Below, piece by piece: positions 16,248-25,833 of a DNA stretch of 50,204 nucleotides. The notes beneath the pieces were generated by a model. The model saw only the letters and a list, made by a program, of their open reading frames with translations. It was not told where the DNA came from and ran no database searches. The position numbers and the translations under genes were made by a program. The stretch is from an uncultured Anaerolineales bacterium (GTDB lineage: Bacteria > Chloroflexota > Anaerolineae > Anaerolineales > UBA4823), in the NCBI GenBank assembly GCA_903872065.1, contig CAIQJJ010000492.1, positions 1 to 50,204 of the forward strand. The letters run 5' to 3'. The number at the start of each line of letters is the position of its first letter. The stretch's first letter is position 1.

Positions 16248-17837
16248 TTAGCGGCGTGTCAATAAATCGCCAAATTCATCCACGGTATAGGGCTTCAAAA
16301 CCGCATTGCGGACGCCGGCTTGCAAATAGGCTGTAACGCGGTCTACTTTGAGGGCCGCCGTAATGACCACCAATTGATGCACCCTATTCGCCGCTTTGAA
16401 GCTTTCAATCACGGCCGTAACCGGCATGGCTTCGAGCGCCTCATCCACCAGGATCAGGTCTGGAGTCCCTTCGGGCTGCAAACTACGCGCCGCAGACACC
16501 CCAAGCGATTTTAACGCATCAAGGGCAAAGGCTGCCCAGCGATCATCGTCGTCAATCAACAAAATGTTCATGTCTTCAGCGGTGACATCCGGCAAGTGAT
16601 GATCAGGGGCGGCTGGCAAGAGGATGTGAAAGGTTGCGCCAGAGCCAAGCTGACTGCTGACGCTGATGCGCCCATGCAGTTGATTGATAACATGCAAACA
16701 GGCGGTTAAGCCCAACCCGGTATGCCCTGGCTTTGTGCTGACAAAAGCCGCCCAAATATTGTTGAGCATTTCCGGGGGGATGCCCTTGCCGTTATCATGA
16801 ATATCCAGGGCGACAAAGCCTGCTTCTTTGGCCGGGCCAACCGTAATCGTCAAATGCGTCGCCTGGGCTTCGAGGGCGTTGATAAACAAATTACCAAGAA
16901 CGCGCACAAGTTGGGTGGTATCAGCCAACGCCAGCGGTGTGCGTCGCATTACATCCACTTTGAGCTGATCGGGCAAGATGCCAACTTGCGCCGCAGCAGC
17001 GCGTGCAACATCGTCGAGCATGGCCGGGCGAGGCTGCTGTTCGCGCACTGGCCCAAGCAGGTTTTCCTTCACCTCGACAATCAGGCGGGCGCTATCCTCA
17101 ATCAATTGCAAATCTTCCAACAAAGACTCACGATCGATATCGCCGCTGGTCAAATCCGCTTTCATACGCTCGACGGTGGAGGTAATTGGCAGCGCCTTAT
17201 TGCCAATCCAGTGAATGGCCTGGGTGGTAGCCGCGGTCAGGGCCTCATAAGTCTTGGCTTGCAAGAGCTGCTGGTTGGCGCGTTCGAGCGCCTTAATTGC
17301 CTGAGCATTATGAATCGCAACGGCCAGGTGATCCGCCATCGTCTGCAAGGTCAACACATCTTCTTCGCTAAAGGCGCGCTCCTCGATACTCTGCACCGTC
17401 ACCGCGCCCAGCACCTTTTCGCCAACTGCTAACGGTAGGGCAATTTCAGAACGAGTGTGGGGCAAAAGAGGATTGCGGAAATGGACGCGATCCTCACCGA
17501 CATCCAACGCAATGCGCGCCTGGCGATACATCATCGCCCAACCGATCATGGACTGTCCACCGACTTCCAACTTATGGCCCTGGGCAATCATCACTGCCCC
17601 TGCCGCCCCACGGCCGGCGCGCAGCACCGCCCATTTGCCGGTCTCGTCAATCAAAAAGACGCCGGCGTAGTAAAAACCGTACGCGTCGCAAATAATATCC
17701 ACCATCTTAGGCAGAAGTTCGTTAAGCTCAAGGATGGATGTAACCTGTCTCCCAACCTGGTTGGCGGCATGCAGCAAGCGCGCCCGGCGCTCGACATAAC
17801 GCAGTTCATTTTCATTGGGCATATCATAATTGCTCAT
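16248..17837 (-). CDS. GAF-domain histidine kinase with C-terminal receiver
   Basis: The 529-residue cytoplasmic protein has three parts. A GAF sensor spans about 25-180 (FYYAGVFLIDETGKWAVLRAGRG...ALPLAVGEKVLGAVTV). A phosphotransfer helix with QAIHWIGNKALPI (His209) leads to the HATPase domain (Asn320, DNGKGI 348-353, TGLGL 373-377). A receiver domain lies at about 424-529 (IDDDD, Asp465, Lys515). It lacks membrane segments, so it likely senses an internal or diffusible signal. It overlaps the response-regulator gene by four bases (ATGA), indicating co-translation. Confidence 0.88.
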   Translation of the reverse strand: MSNYDMPNENELRYVERRARLLHAANQVGRQVTSILELNELLPKMVDIICDAYGFYYAGVFLIDETGKWAVLRAGRGAAGAVMIAQGHKLEVGGQSMIGWAMMYRQARIALDVGEDRVHFRNPLLPHTRSEIALPLAVGEKVLGAVTVQSIEERAFSEEDVLTLQTMADHLAVAIHNAQAIKALERANQQLLQAKTYEALTAATTQAIHWIGNKALPITSTVERMKADLTSGDIDRESLLEDLQLIEDSARLIVEVKENLLGPVREQQPRPAMLDDVARAAAAQVGILPDQLKVDVMRRTPLALADTTQLVRVLGNLFINALEAQATHLTITVGPAKEAGFVALDIHDNGKGIPPEMLNNIWAAFVSTKPGHTGLGLTACLHVINQLHGRISVSSQLGSGATFHILLPAAPDHHLPDVTAEDMNILLIDDDDRWAAFALDALKSLGVSAARSLQPEGTPDLILVDEALEAMPVTAVIESFKAANRVHQLVVITAALKVDRVTAYLQAGVRNAVLKPYTVDEFGDLLTRR

Positions 17838-18241
17838 CGCGAAGCATCTCCTTGTAAAAGAGTTCTTACCTGATCTACCAGCGCCTGTTCACGGCCTTTG
17901 ACAAAAAAGGCCTGCGCCCCGCGCAAAACCGCCTCGCGGGCTTTATTTACCTCATCATAAGCAGTCAATACAACCACGGGCAAACCAGGATTGAGCGCCT
18001 TGAGACGACTGAGCAATTCCAGCCCGGCGCCATTCTCAGGCTGCCCGCTGAAACCAGGCATGTTGAGATCGAGCAGCGCCAGATCAAAGGGAGCAGCAGC
18101 CTGGGCAGCTTCAAACACTTGCAGGCCTTCTGTGCAACTATAGGCTACCTGCACCGTGTAGCCGGCGCGCGCCAGTGTTTTTTGCATACTACGCGCGACC
18201 AACTGCTCATCATCAACTATCAGAATCTTTTTACCTTGCAT
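17834..18241 (-). CDS. Single-domain response regulator (CheY-like receiver)
   Basis: The 135-residue protein is only a receiver: VDDEQ acidic pocket near residue 10, LALLDLNMP with the phosphoacceptor Asp, VVVLTAYDE with the conserved Thr, and FFVKG with the conserved Lys. There is no output domain, so it probably relays phosphate or acts by protein contact. GGAGG precedes the ATG. It sits between two GAF kinases and overlaps the downstream one, suggesting a shared phosphorelay. Confidence 0.9.
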   Translation of the reverse strand: MQGKKILIVDDEQLVARSMQKTLARAGYTVQVAYSCTEGLQVFEAAQAAAPFDLALLDLNMPGFSGQPENGAGLELLSRLKALNPGLPVVVLTAYDEVNKAREAVLRGAQAFFVKGREQALVDQVRTLLQGDASR

Positions 18242-18297
18242 ACCGCCTCCTCCTTCGGAAACGTTTTACAGTGGATTTCTTGTCACTCTTTCGCGGC

Positions 18298-18323
18298 AAC
18301 CGGAATTTTATCATTGTCCGGTT
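18298..18323. repeat. Inverted repeat between kinase and response-regulator genes
   Basis: AACCGGA and TCCGGTT (7 bp, 12-base loop) lie in the 130-base gap, next to CAAACGTTTG (18324-18333). There is no T-run. It could be an mRNA hairpin or an operator for the downstream pair. Confidence 0.35.
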
Positions 18324-18371
18324 CAAACGTTTGCTCAGTGATGTATTGCGGAAAGTTATTCGAATTTTTTC

Positions 18372-20237
18372 CTATGGCGCCGGAAGTAAAACGCGAAAAG
18401 TAGCGCCAGCGCCAACAGTGCTTTCTACAAAGAGCTTCCCTTCGTGCTGATTGACGATGGACATACAAGCCGGTAAACCCAGGCCCGTACCGCCGCGGGC
18501 GGCCTTCGTGGTGAAAAACGATACCCAGATCCTTTGAAGCATCTCTGGAGCAATTCCAGGCCCATTATCGGTCACATCTACCTGAACATAGTGTGGGTCG
18601 TCGCTGAGACGCGCCGTAACCACAATCTTGGGCTCCGCGAAACCATAGAGGGCTTCCCACGCGTTTTTGATCAAATTATTAAATAACTGACTCAGTTGGC
18701 GCGCATCACCGCGTAAATGAGGCAAAGACGCCGCCTGGCGAAGTTGGACAACCCCAGGCGGCAGCGCCATCTCAAAAATCGTCTGCTGCAGCAAAGCGGG
18801 CAAATCAATCTCCGCGATATGTTTCAAGCGCGCCGGCCCAATCAAATCTTCTTTCACATCTAAGATCGTCTGGGCGCTCTGCTCGATAATGATAAGATCT
18901 TCAAGGATCGATTCAAGCGACAATAATTCTATCGTAGAAGCCGGGATTTCCATAGGGATTGTGGGGATAACGCGCTTCCAGGCCGGCCACAAAGGATGAC
19001 TGGAAAGTTCACCACCAGCGGTCAGGTTACAAAAAATTTGCGCTAACGCCAGGATATCCTCCCGCGCACGCCGGGCGCTGCCAGGAATTGGCGCAGCCTT
19101 ATTGCCCACCCAATGAATCGCCTCGCCGGTTGCAGCGGCAATCGCTTCGAAGGTTTTCACCCGCAGCAATTCCTGGTTGGCGCATTCCAGGTCGCGCAGC
19201 AAATGGGCATTATCAATGGCGACCGCCACTTGATCGGCCAACGCTTGAAGCGCCGGCATATCCTCTTCGCTAAATGCCTCTGGCTGATCGCTGTAAAACG
19301 AAAGCGCCCCCAAAACGGTTCCCTTAATAATTAAGGGCAGGGCTAATTCTGACAGGCTGGGAAGGTCAGCAAAATCGAGCAGTTCAACGGAGGCCAACGA
19401 ACCATCTGAAACCTGGCGCGTGATCTGCGCTGCTCTTTGCATGATCGAACGCCCCACCGCGGATTGATCGCTAATATCCAAACTGTAGCCCTGCGCCAGG
19501 AGGGAATTTCCCAGCTCGCCGCGCCCGGCTCGCAGTGCGGCCTGCTTTTGGTCAGCAGATAGGAGATAGATGGCCGCGAAATAGAGGGTATATTCTTCGC
19601 AAATCACATCTACTGTCACCCGCAGCAGTTCGTCCAGGTCGAGGATGGAGGTGATGATATGACTGACGCGAGCAGCAGCCTCGAGCAAGCGCTGACGACG
19701 CTGCAAGGCGCCGATCAAGCGCTGATTCTGTTCATTCAGAAAGGCATTGCGATCGGCCGTTCTGGTCAATTCGCGCACTTTGCCTTCCAGTCGCGCAACC
19801 AGGTCGGATGCGAACTGCTGTTGGTGTATGGCGGCGTTGGGCAGAGATTCGCGCTTGCCCCCTAAAAATTCACCGATCTGTTCGACAAATACATCAATAT
19901 CAATTGGCTTGGTCAGATAGCCGATGCAGCCGGCCGCCAGGGCGCGCTGGCGCGCTTCAACTGAGGTATCCGCGCTAAAAGCCACCAACGGCGTATTCGG
20001 CAGCAGCGTTTTCAGACGCGCCGCCAGTTCACTGCCGTTAAGCTGAGGCAGATTCATATCTAACAAGATCAAGTCGGGATGGGTATCTAAAGCCAGTTCA
20101 ATCCCCCCTAAAGGTTCTGCCGCTTCGAGGACAATATAATGGCGAGAAAGCACGCGGCTCACCAGTGCGCGCGCATCGGCGGTGTCTTCAATATAGAGGA
20201 TTTTCGGCTGCGAACGCGGATCCATAGTGGTTATCAT
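18372..20237 (-). CDS. Hybrid histidine kinase: receiver-GAF-kinase
   Basis: The 621-residue protein starts with a receiver (about 12-125; Asp60, Lys110). Next are a coiled segment, a GAF domain (about 185-345), a phosphotransfer helix EAIHWVGNKAAPI (His375) and an HATPase domain (NLIKNAWEA Asn525, DNGPGI 557-562, TGLGL 584-588). An unusual insertion (about 400-445) separates the His helix from the second dimerisation helix. Its GAF-His-HATPase core closely resembles the kinase at 16248-17837, pointing to duplication. There are no membrane segments. The start at 20237 has only a weak CAAGAA upstream; ATG 20225 is possible. Confidence 0.87.
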   Translation of the reverse strand: MITTMDPRSQPKILYIEDTADARALVSRVLSRHYIVLEAAEPLGGIELALDTHPDLILLDMNLPQLNGSELAARLKTLLPNTPLVAFSADTSVEARQRALAAGCIGYLTKPIDIDVFVEQIGEFLGGKRESLPNAAIHQQQFASDLVARLEGKVRELTRTADRNAFLNEQNQRLIGALQRRQRLLEAAARVSHIITSILDLDELLRVTVDVICEEYTLYFAAIYLLSADQKQAALRAGRGELGNSLLAQGYSLDISDQSAVGRSIMQRAAQITRQVSDGSLASVELLDFADLPSLSELALPLIIKGTVLGALSFYSDQPEAFSEEDMPALQALADQVAVAIDNAHLLRDLECANQELLRVKTFEAIAAATGEAIHWVGNKAAPIPGSARRAREDILALAQIFCNLTAGGELSSHPLWPAWKRVIPTIPMEIPASTIELLSLESILEDLIIIEQSAQTILDVKEDLIGPARLKHIAEIDLPALLQQTIFEMALPPGVVQLRQAASLPHLRGDARQLSQLFNNLIKNAWEALYGFAEPKIVVTARLSDDPHYVQVDVTDNGPGIAPEMLQRIWVSFFTTKAARGGTGLGLPACMSIVNQHEGKLFVESTVGAGATFRVLLPAP

Positions 20238-20268
20238 TTCTTGATTCTTGGCAAATCGCTAAAGCTCG

Positions 20269-20823
20269 CTACAGCTTTGGCAATACAATGGCTTGCTGGC
20301 TCTGATATTTGCCCTTTTTATCCGCATAGGAAATCTCACACTCTTGATCGCCTTCAAAAAACAATACCTGGGCAATCCCTTCATTGGCATAGATGCGCGC
20401 CGGCAAGGGAGTTGTATTGGAGATTTCGAGGGTTACAAAACCTTCCCACTCTGGCTCAAAAGGAGTGACATTGACGATAATCCCACAGCGCGCATAAGTA
20501 GATTTTCCCAGGCATACGGTCAATACCTTGCGCGGGATGCGAAAATATTCGATGGTGCGCGCCAAAGCGAATGAGTTGGGCGGAATGGTGCAAACTTCAC
20601 CGCGGAAATCCACCATGGACATGGGATCAAAGTTTTTCGGATCTACGACCGCCGAGAAAACATTGGTGAAGATTTTAAACTCATCCGCCACGCGAATATC
20701 ATACCCATAAGAGGATAACCCATAAGAAATCACCCCTTTACGCACCTGGCTATCCACAAATGGCTCAATCATGCGCTGCTCCAAGGCCATTGTCTTGATC
20801 CAATGATCGGGTTTAAGTCCCAT
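20269..20823 (-). CDS. dcd: dCTP deaminase
   Basis: This trimeric dUTPase-fold protein of about 184 residues has [41 protein letters not shown], the [38 protein letters not shown] block and a C-terminal [14 protein letters not shown]. It deaminates dCTP to dUTP, or possibly directly to dUMP, on the route to dTMP. The ATG at 20823 is chosen because GGAG lies about 11 bases upstream; an in-frame TTG at 20847 would overlap the preceding gene. It follows the CapA-like gene closely on the same strand. Confidence 0.92.
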   Translation of the reverse strand: MGLKPDHWIKTMALEQRMIEPFVDSQVRKGVISYGLSSYGYDIRVADEFKIFTNVFSAVVDPKNFDPMSMVDFRGEVCTIPPNSFALARTIEYFRIPRKVLTVCLGKSTYARCGIIVNVTPFEPEWEGFVTLEISNTTPLPARIYANEGIAQVLFFEGDQECEISYADKKGKYQSQQAIVLPKL

Positions 20824-20840
20824 GTCTTTCTCTACTCCTT

Positions 20841-22664
20841 TTACCAACCACTCGCCTTAAAAATTACCCTTAAGAACTCAGCGCGTTCATCCGGCGTCAT
20901 TGGGCGCGAGCGAGCCATATCCACAAAGCGAATGGTTAACAACTCCGTACTGAGGTAGCGTCCATTGTAAAAAATGTGGCGGTCTATAAACGCGCGCTGA
21001 GCAATGTGATCGCCGCCAGAATCGATCTCTTTGATCTGGTCGAAAAAGAGATTGCCCAGGCCATAGTGAATCAGACCGTCGCCGTAAAACTCAAAATTCT
21101 GAGGTTGGTGGGCCTGGCTGCCCTGTACAATCACAGCCCCGGCGTTGACGAATCCGGTAAAATCCTGGCGATATTCGGGCTTGACTTTATACGTATAATA
21201 TTCCTGGTGCTGCATGGTGGCAATGACCAGGTAGCCCTGCTGTTTCAGCGTCTCAACCTGGGAATACAGGCGCGGGAAATCACATTCGGCGGCCCCTGGC
21301 TCAGTAGCGCTCGCTTTGGCGTAACCGCCGCCTTTCGCATTACAACCAATAAAGGCAATTTTATTGCCATTGTGTTCAAACAGAGCCGGGCTAAGACCCT
21401 CATCCAGGTTGAGTCCGCCGCCATAATATTTCCAGCCTTCTGTTTGATACAGTTCAATGGTGTAGCGCATCGCATCGGCATCCCGATCAATGAAATGATC
21501 GCCGCTCAGTTCCACCACATCCACGCCAATATCCTCCAGCAAAGCAATATAACTCGGATTGCTGCAAAAAACCAGTTCCGTTTGGGCCGGATTGGGCAGG
21601 GGGCATTCGGGGTCAAAAGCAATTTCGTTGCTGACATGCGTCAGGTCCGCCAGGCGCAGCCAATCACGGATGTCCTGCGCCGGGTAAAGGATGCCTTTCG
21701 CATCCATCGTCCAGGCGGTGGCGCGCACCATAGCCGTCACGCCAGTCATCGCCACGACGGTCATCAAATCCGGATCGCGATTGGCAGCCGGCGCAGTCAC
21801 CCCCGGCGGCAGTTCGCCGCTTGCCGAGAACGGAACTGCAAGCGGATAGGCTGCGAGATCAAAATCTTTGTGCAGCGGCGACTGTCCATCAATGGTCAAT
21901 ACTTTCCAACGGGGTTGAAGCGCCTCAAAGGGCACAATCGCCCAGGCCGGCTTTTGATTCGAGGCGGCTTCCACCAAGCGCTCGGCAGGAAAGAGCTGGA
22001 CCGCCTGCGCAGCCGGCGCGCCCCAAAAAGCGGTCAAAACCGCCTGCGTTTCCGCGTCCATCATCAGAGGGACAGCGAAAGATTGCGGCGAGACGCCTTT
22101 CCAGGCGGCATGAAGTTCTTCCGCGGTAACGCCATCTGGAATGGTCGGAAACGGCGCCACCAGCGCGTATACCCAACGACTGACGGGGGCAGCGTCGCCA
22201 TTGGTAGAGTCAATGCTCAAGCGCAGCGTCGCATCCTCGGCTTTGTCAACACGCTGCATCTCCGCCGGCAGCACAATCTGCTGGCGAAAGGCCGCCGGCA
22301 GATTGGGATCAACCCACAAAGATTGAGGGGGCTGCGTCGGCGCGGGCGATGCAGTTGGCGTCGGCAAAGCATCAGAAGTCTCCACCAAATCAGGCGTCTC
22401 CATCAAATCGAGCGTCTCCACTACGCCGGGCTTGCTTAACGGAGTCGCTGGAACAGGCGTCTGACTTGATTCTGCTTCAACAACGACCCCGGAGGTTATC
22501 CGTTCAGCAAATAAAGCGGTCATGGTTGGCCAACGAGGATCAAATGTAGCAGATGGCGCGGGGCTGCAGGCTGAAAGCATGACCAAAAAGATCAACATCA
22601 TACAACCAACGGGCCATTTTTGCCAGAAGGCGGCGTCCATGCGGAAAGAATGATCTGGCCTCAC
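20841..22664 (-). CDS. CapA-family (poly-gamma-glutamate synthesis-like) lipoprotein
   Basis: The 607-residue protein has a lipoprotein signal (LVMLSAC, Cys33), a Thr/Pro-rich linker, a middle domain without a clear family, and a C-terminal CapA-type metallophosphatase-like domain. Visible CapA landmarks are [93 protein letters not shown]. Such proteins act outside the membrane, and many have no proven role in polyglutamate synthesis. The GTG start overlaps the FTCD stop (GTGA), with GAGGAG about ten bases upstream. Confidence 0.85.
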   Translation of the reverse strand: MRPDHSFRMDAAFWQKWPVGCMMLIFLVMLSACSPAPSATFDPRWPTMTALFAERITSGVVVEAESSQTPVPATPLSKPGVVETLDLMETPDLVETSDALPTPTASPAPTQPPQSLWVDPNLPAAFRQQIVLPAEMQRVDKAEDATLRLSIDSTNGDAAPVSRWVYALVAPFPTIPDGVTAEELHAAWKGVSPQSFAVPLMMDAETQAVLTAFWGAPAAQAVQLFPAERLVEAASNQKPAWAIVPFEALQPRWKVLTIDGQSPLHKDFDLAAYPLAVPFSASGELPPGVTAPAANRDPDLMTVVAMTGVTAMVRATAWTMDAKGILYPAQDIRDWLRLADLTHVSNEIAFDPECPLPNPAQTELVFCSNPSYIALLEDIGVDVVELSGDHFIDRDADAMRYTIELYQTEGWKYYGGGLNLDEGLSPALFEHNGNKIAFIGCNAKGGGYAKASATEPGAAECDFPRLYSQVETLKQQGYLVIATMQHQEYYTYKVKPEYRQDFTGFVNAGAVIVQGSQAHQPQNFEFYGDGLIHYGLGNLFFDQIKEIDSGGDHIAQRAFIDRHIFYNGRYLSTELLTIRFVDMARSRPMTPDERAEFLRVIFKASGW

Positions 22665-24208
22665 AATGATAGGTCTCCTCGTTCGACAAGTTGAATTTGA
22701 ATCCGGTTTTGTAAAATTGCGGCGCGCGCTTCAAGCGCAGATAAATCCGCTAACAACTGTTCAGCCGCAGCGCGGTCTTGCAGCATCGGAATATTTGTGC
22801 GGACATTGAGGCCAGCAATCCTCAGGGCAGAACCCGCCAAAACCGCGGCGCTCCCCCCATCGCTCATCGCATTCAGATTACCCTTCGCAACCACTTCAAG
22901 CGCCAACTCAAGGACGCTAACCGCCTTTTGGGCAACCTCCAACGGCACTTGTGCGGCCACCAAAGTCGCTTTTTCAATGGCCTGGCAACGCGCCTGATCT
23001 GGGGACGGCGCGCCGTTAGGAAGCTTCATGGCAGCCATGACTGCCTGATAAGCTTCTGCATCGCGCGTTACGGCGGCTTGCAGATCTGCCCGCAGCGCCT
23101 CAGCGCGCTCAATAATAACCTGCATCTGGTTTTGCACGGCAAGATATTTTTTCTTCCCAACGGTTAAGCGCGCCACCATTGCCACCAGCGCCGCCCCCAT
23201 TGCGCCGGCGTAAGCCGCAGCCGATCCCCCCCCCGGCGTAGGCGTTCCAGCCGCCAACTCATCCACAAAAGACTCGCTCAATGACGCAAGGTCTTCGCCA
23301 GGAGGGGTCGTCTGTGTCTCCTGCAGATGATGTTCCAAGATCTGATCCGGCTCAAACTGATCCAACTGAAGATACCAGACCGCGGCATCCACCAGGGCTT
23401 GCTGAGGCGTCAAACCCACCAGTTCGGAATGGTGAATCGCTGCACCATAACGCGCCGCCTCACGGCGGATGGTTTCAACCACCAAAGACAAGGGGGTGGA
23501 GCGAAAATTGGTCAGATTCATCGAAACCTGGGCGCGCCCGTCCACTAAAATCCCCATGGCTTTGACATAACGAAAGCCGCCGGATGAATTGCGCACAGTT
23601 TTGGCGATCTTTTTGGCAATCTCCACATCGCCTGTGTTCAAGTAAACGTTAAATGCCAGCAAAGGCTGGCGAGCGCCGATCACTGTCGCGCCAGCGGTGC
23701 CCAAATAACGCGGCCCAAAATCAGGATCGCGCGCCGGGTCAACCCCAATCTCAACTTTCAGGGCCTCATATTGACCACGGCGGATATTTTCCAGGTTTTG
23801 CCGTTCTGGCAAGGTCGCGGCTTCTTCGTAAAGATATACTGGAATATTCAATTGATCGCCCACGCGACGTCCTAACCGGCGCGCCAGTTCAACACAATCT
23901 TGCATCGAAACATCTTGTACCGGCACAAAAGGCAGCACATCTGCTGCGCCAATGCGCGGGTGGCCGCCAGTATGCTCATCCATGTTGATCAGGTCCGCCG
24001 CGGCAGCCACTGAACGAAAGGCCGCTTCTAACACTGCTTCAGGAGGGGCAATAAAAGTTAAAACACTGCGATTGTGATCCAGATCAGAATGGCGATCCAA
24101 CAAGCGCACCCCGCCCACGCTGGTGATCGCTGCCGCAATCGCCTCCACCACCTCAGGACGACGGGCTTCAGAATAGTTTGCAATACATTCAACCAAAGGG
24201 TTTTTCAT
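22661..24208 (-). CDS. Fused glutamate formimidoyltransferase / formimidoyl-THF cyclodeaminase
   Basis: The 515-residue protein joins two enzymes. Residues about 1-300 are the formiminotransferase (CIANYSEARRPEVVEAI, NMDEHTGGHPRIGAADVLPFVP, NVYLNTGDVEIAKKIAK, VSMNLTNF). Residues about 325-515 are the cyclodeaminase (DELAAGTPTPGGGSAAAYAGAMGAALVAMVARLT). Together they pass the formimino group of formiminoglutamate from histidine breakdown to tetrahydrofolate and release ammonia. The order matches the animal FTCD; many bacteria encode the halves separately. ATG 24208 is preceded by GAGG; a more upstream in-frame start lies near the terminator and lacks support. No other hut genes are in the window. 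Confidence 0.92.
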   Translation of the reverse strand: MKNPLVECIANYSEARRPEVVEAIAAAITSVGGVRLLDRHSDLDHNRSVLTFIAPPEAVLEAAFRSVAAAADLINMDEHTGGHPRIGAADVLPFVPVQDVSMQDCVELARRLGRRVGDQLNIPVYLYEEAATLPERQNLENIRRGQYEALKVEIGVDPARDPDFGPRYLGTAGATVIGARQPLLAFNVYLNTGDVEIAKKIAKTVRNSSGGFRYVKAMGILVDGRAQVSMNLTNFRSTPLSLVVETIRREAARYGAAIHHSELVGLTPQQALVDAAVWYLQLDQFEPDQILEHHLQETQTTPPGEDLASLSESFVDELAAGTPTPGGGSAAAYAGAMGAALVAMVARLTVGKKKYLAVQNQMQVIIERAEALRADLQAAVTRDAEAYQAVMAAMKLPNGAPSPDQARCQAIEKATLVAAQVPLEVAQKAVSVLELALEVVAKGNLNAMSDGGSAAVLAGSALRIAGLNVRTNIPMLQDRAAAEQLLADLSALEARAAILQNRIQIQLVERGDLSL

Positions 24209-24272
24209 AAGCGCCTCAAAATATCTATCAATTATACCCTTTTGATCCAAGCATTACGGGTTCGCTCTGCAA

Positions 24273-24316
24273 AAAAAACGACATTTTGGCGCGAGAACGT
24301 CAAAACGTCGTTTTTT
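24273..24316. terminator. Bidirectional Rho-independent terminator
   Basis: AAAAAACGACATTTTG and CAAAACGTCGTTTTTT form a 16-bp stem with one G-T pair and a 12-base loop, with A- and T-tracts on both sides. It should end transcription of the V4R gene before FTCD. Confidence 0.85.
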
Positions 24317-24353
24317 ACCTCATTTTGATCCGATTAAGAGCTTGTAGAAAACC

Positions 24354-25022
24354 TCAAGACTTGGGCGTCTTACTGACTTCCCACACACAGGCCGGGTCGC
24401 CCATGGCGCGGCACTCAACTTCTTCCACCTCAAATTCTTTGCCCGTCAACCAAAAAGCTGACTCTTTCAGGGTACCAATTCGACCCCAACAAATATGCGT
24501 ATCAGCTTTCTTTCCCGCGCAGAGTGGGCATTCTACCGAAACAAATCCCCAGGAATGACCACGATCTTCTACCCGAAAATGCAATTCCTGGCCCGCATCT
24601 TGATACAGCTTGCGATACCCATCAGCCATACTATCCAGGACAATTTTCACCTGCATCGCCGAGGGCATCAAGCGGGCTGCGGTGCGCGCGGTAACATTGT
24701 AAACCGCGCTTTGCTTTTCAATGGCATATTTTGAAGTTAACCGCCCAATGCGCACCACCATGCTTTTGCCGGCCCGTCCAAAAAAGGTCAATAACCCGGC
24801 GCACAGATTGGCATAATCGCCCAGGGTAATCTCGCCGCTGATCTTGAGCAGTTCGGGGGGGTAATGGTCAATAAAACGCTCCAGGTTGTTACTGCGCAGC
24901 ACAACCGCCAACCCCTGCTTCCCCACCACCTCTTCGGCAGCCAACAGCGCCCAGCGCATATAGGCATCTACCAAATACAGCTTTGCCACTGGATCTTTTT
25001 TGGAATTATCTTTGATGTCCAT
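24354..25022 (-). CDS. V4R (4-vinyl reductase)-like domain protein, unknown function
   Basis: This 222-residue soluble protein ends in a V4R-like segment (WLTGKEFEVEEVECRAMGDPACVWEV). Before it is a cysteine pair (VECPLCAGKKADTHICWGRIG), which suggests a small metal- or ligand-binding domain. V4R domains bind small hydrophobic molecules in regulators and in bacteriochlorophyll-pathway proteins; no photosynthesis genes are nearby. The ATG at 25022 has GAGGAG seven bases upstream, so the preceding in-frame TTG is not needed. It lies 11 bases after the methylmalonyl-CoA epimerase stop, so the two are probably co-transcribed. Confidence 0.75.
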   Translation of the reverse strand: MDIKDNSKKDPVAKLYLVDAYMRWALLAAEEVVGKQGLAVVLRSNNLERFIDHYPPELLKISGEITLGDYANLCAGLLTFFGRAGKSMVVRIGRLTSKYAIEKQSAVYNVTARTAARLMPSAMQVKIVLDSMADGYRKLYQDAGQELHFRVEDRGHSWGFVSVECPLCAGKKADTHICWGRIGTLKESAFWLTGKEFEVEEVECRAMGDPACVWEVSKTPKS

Positions 25023-25033
25023 CAAAAACTCCT

Positions 25034-25444
25034 CTACTTGGGCAATTCGTACAGTTCTACCATCACACCGAACGCGCTCTTGGGATGAATGAAGGCATAC
25101 TTCTTACCTTCCGCGCTCACTTTTGGCTGCTCATTGATCAATTGGATTCCTTTGGCTTTCAGTTGCGCCAACATACCTTCGATATCATCCACTTCTAAGC
25201 ATAAATGGTGCATGCCGGGGCCGCGTTTTTCAAGATACTTCGCCAGCCCCGAATCAGCAGTCGTCGGCTTTACCAGTTCCACCTCACTGCCGCCAGTCGG
25301 CAAAAAAGCGATCTGGGCCATTTCGGTCGGAATGTCTTTGACATGAGAGACATCTATCCCCAGTGCATCTCGCCAAAACGCCAGCGGAGCATCCAGATCA
25401 GCAACGAGAATCGCGACATGGTCAATGCGAGTGACTTTTGCCAT
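25034..25444 (-). CDS. mce: Methylmalonyl-CoA epimerase
   Basis: The 136-residue vicinal-oxygen-chelate protein has two half-repeats: RIDHVAILVADLDAPLAFWRDALGI at the N-terminus and GPGMHHLCLEVDDIEGMLAQLKAKGI from about residue 75. The conserved metal ligands (His9, His in MHHLCLEV, Glu in GVMVELYELPK) are all present. It racemises methylmalonyl-CoA for propionate or odd-chain and branched-chain metabolism. GGAGG precedes the ATG. No mutase or propionyl-CoA carboxylase genes are nearby. Confidence 0.93.
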   Translation of the reverse strand: MAKVTRIDHVAILVADLDAPLAFWRDALGIDVSHVKDIPTEMAQIAFLPTGGSEVELVKPTTADSGLAKYLEKRGPGMHHLCLEVDDIEGMLAQLKAKGIQLINEQPKVSAEGKKYAFIHPKSAFGVMVELYELPK

Positions 25445-25459
25445 ACAGCCTCCAAAATT

Positions 25460-25771
25460 TTAGATGATCGGAGCGCCTTCAAGTCGGTCGTGGGGGCTGT
25501 GGAGGTAGCCCGTCACCACGACCTCTGTATCTTGTTCGCGAATGACGCGCACCGGCAAAGAAACATCGAATGTGCTGGCAACGTGCGGCAGGCGGCGGCC
25601 AATGACAAAAAGTTTCTTTGCTTTCAACCGCGCCAGTAATGTCTCGCGATCCAACAAGACACGATCTGAATAGGTTGGCCCGCGGCGTTCATAAACCCGC
25701 ACCCAGGCAATTTTTCCATCCGGTGCATAATGAACCGCTTCGATAACACCATCAATCTTATATTTAAACAT
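25460..25771 (-). CDS. Conserved-looking small protein of unknown function (103 aa)
   Basis: I do not recognise this protein. It is soluble and beta-rich in appearance (YKIDGVIEAVHYAPDGKIAWVRVYERRGPTYSDRVLLDRETLLARLKAKKLFVIGRRL), with no cysteines and no membrane segment. The ATG at 25771 has GGAGG a few bases upstream, which excludes the longer upstream frame running into tRNA-Pro. It is 15 bases before the methylmalonyl-CoA epimerase gene and likely heads that small operon. The tRNA-Pro terminator's T-run abuts its ribosome site. Confidence 0.7.
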   Translation of the reverse strand: MFKYKIDGVIEAVHYAPDGKIAWVRVYERRGPTYSDRVLLDRETLLARLKAKKLFVIGRRLPHVASTFDVSLPVRVIREQDTEVVVTGYLHSPHDRLEGAPII

Positions 25772-25782
25772 TCGTGACCTCC

Positions 25783-25822
25783 AAAAAAACGTAATGCGTG
25801 GAGTATTGAATAGCTCCACGCA
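25783..25822 (-). terminator. Terminator after tRNA-Pro
   Basis: On the - strand TGCGTGGAG pairs with CTCCACGCA (9 bp, 10-base loop) 11 bases after the tRNA end. TTACG and then seven T's follow, and the T-run touches the GGAGG of the next gene. Confidence 0.75.
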
Positions 25823-25833
25823 CCACAATTCTG

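Noticed and set aside
20976..22439. Long open frame on the + strand opposite the CapA-like gene
   Set aside because: It is a mirror of the GC-rich coding strand. The product is Arg/His-rich without motifs, and the - strand frame has a clear family and signal peptide.
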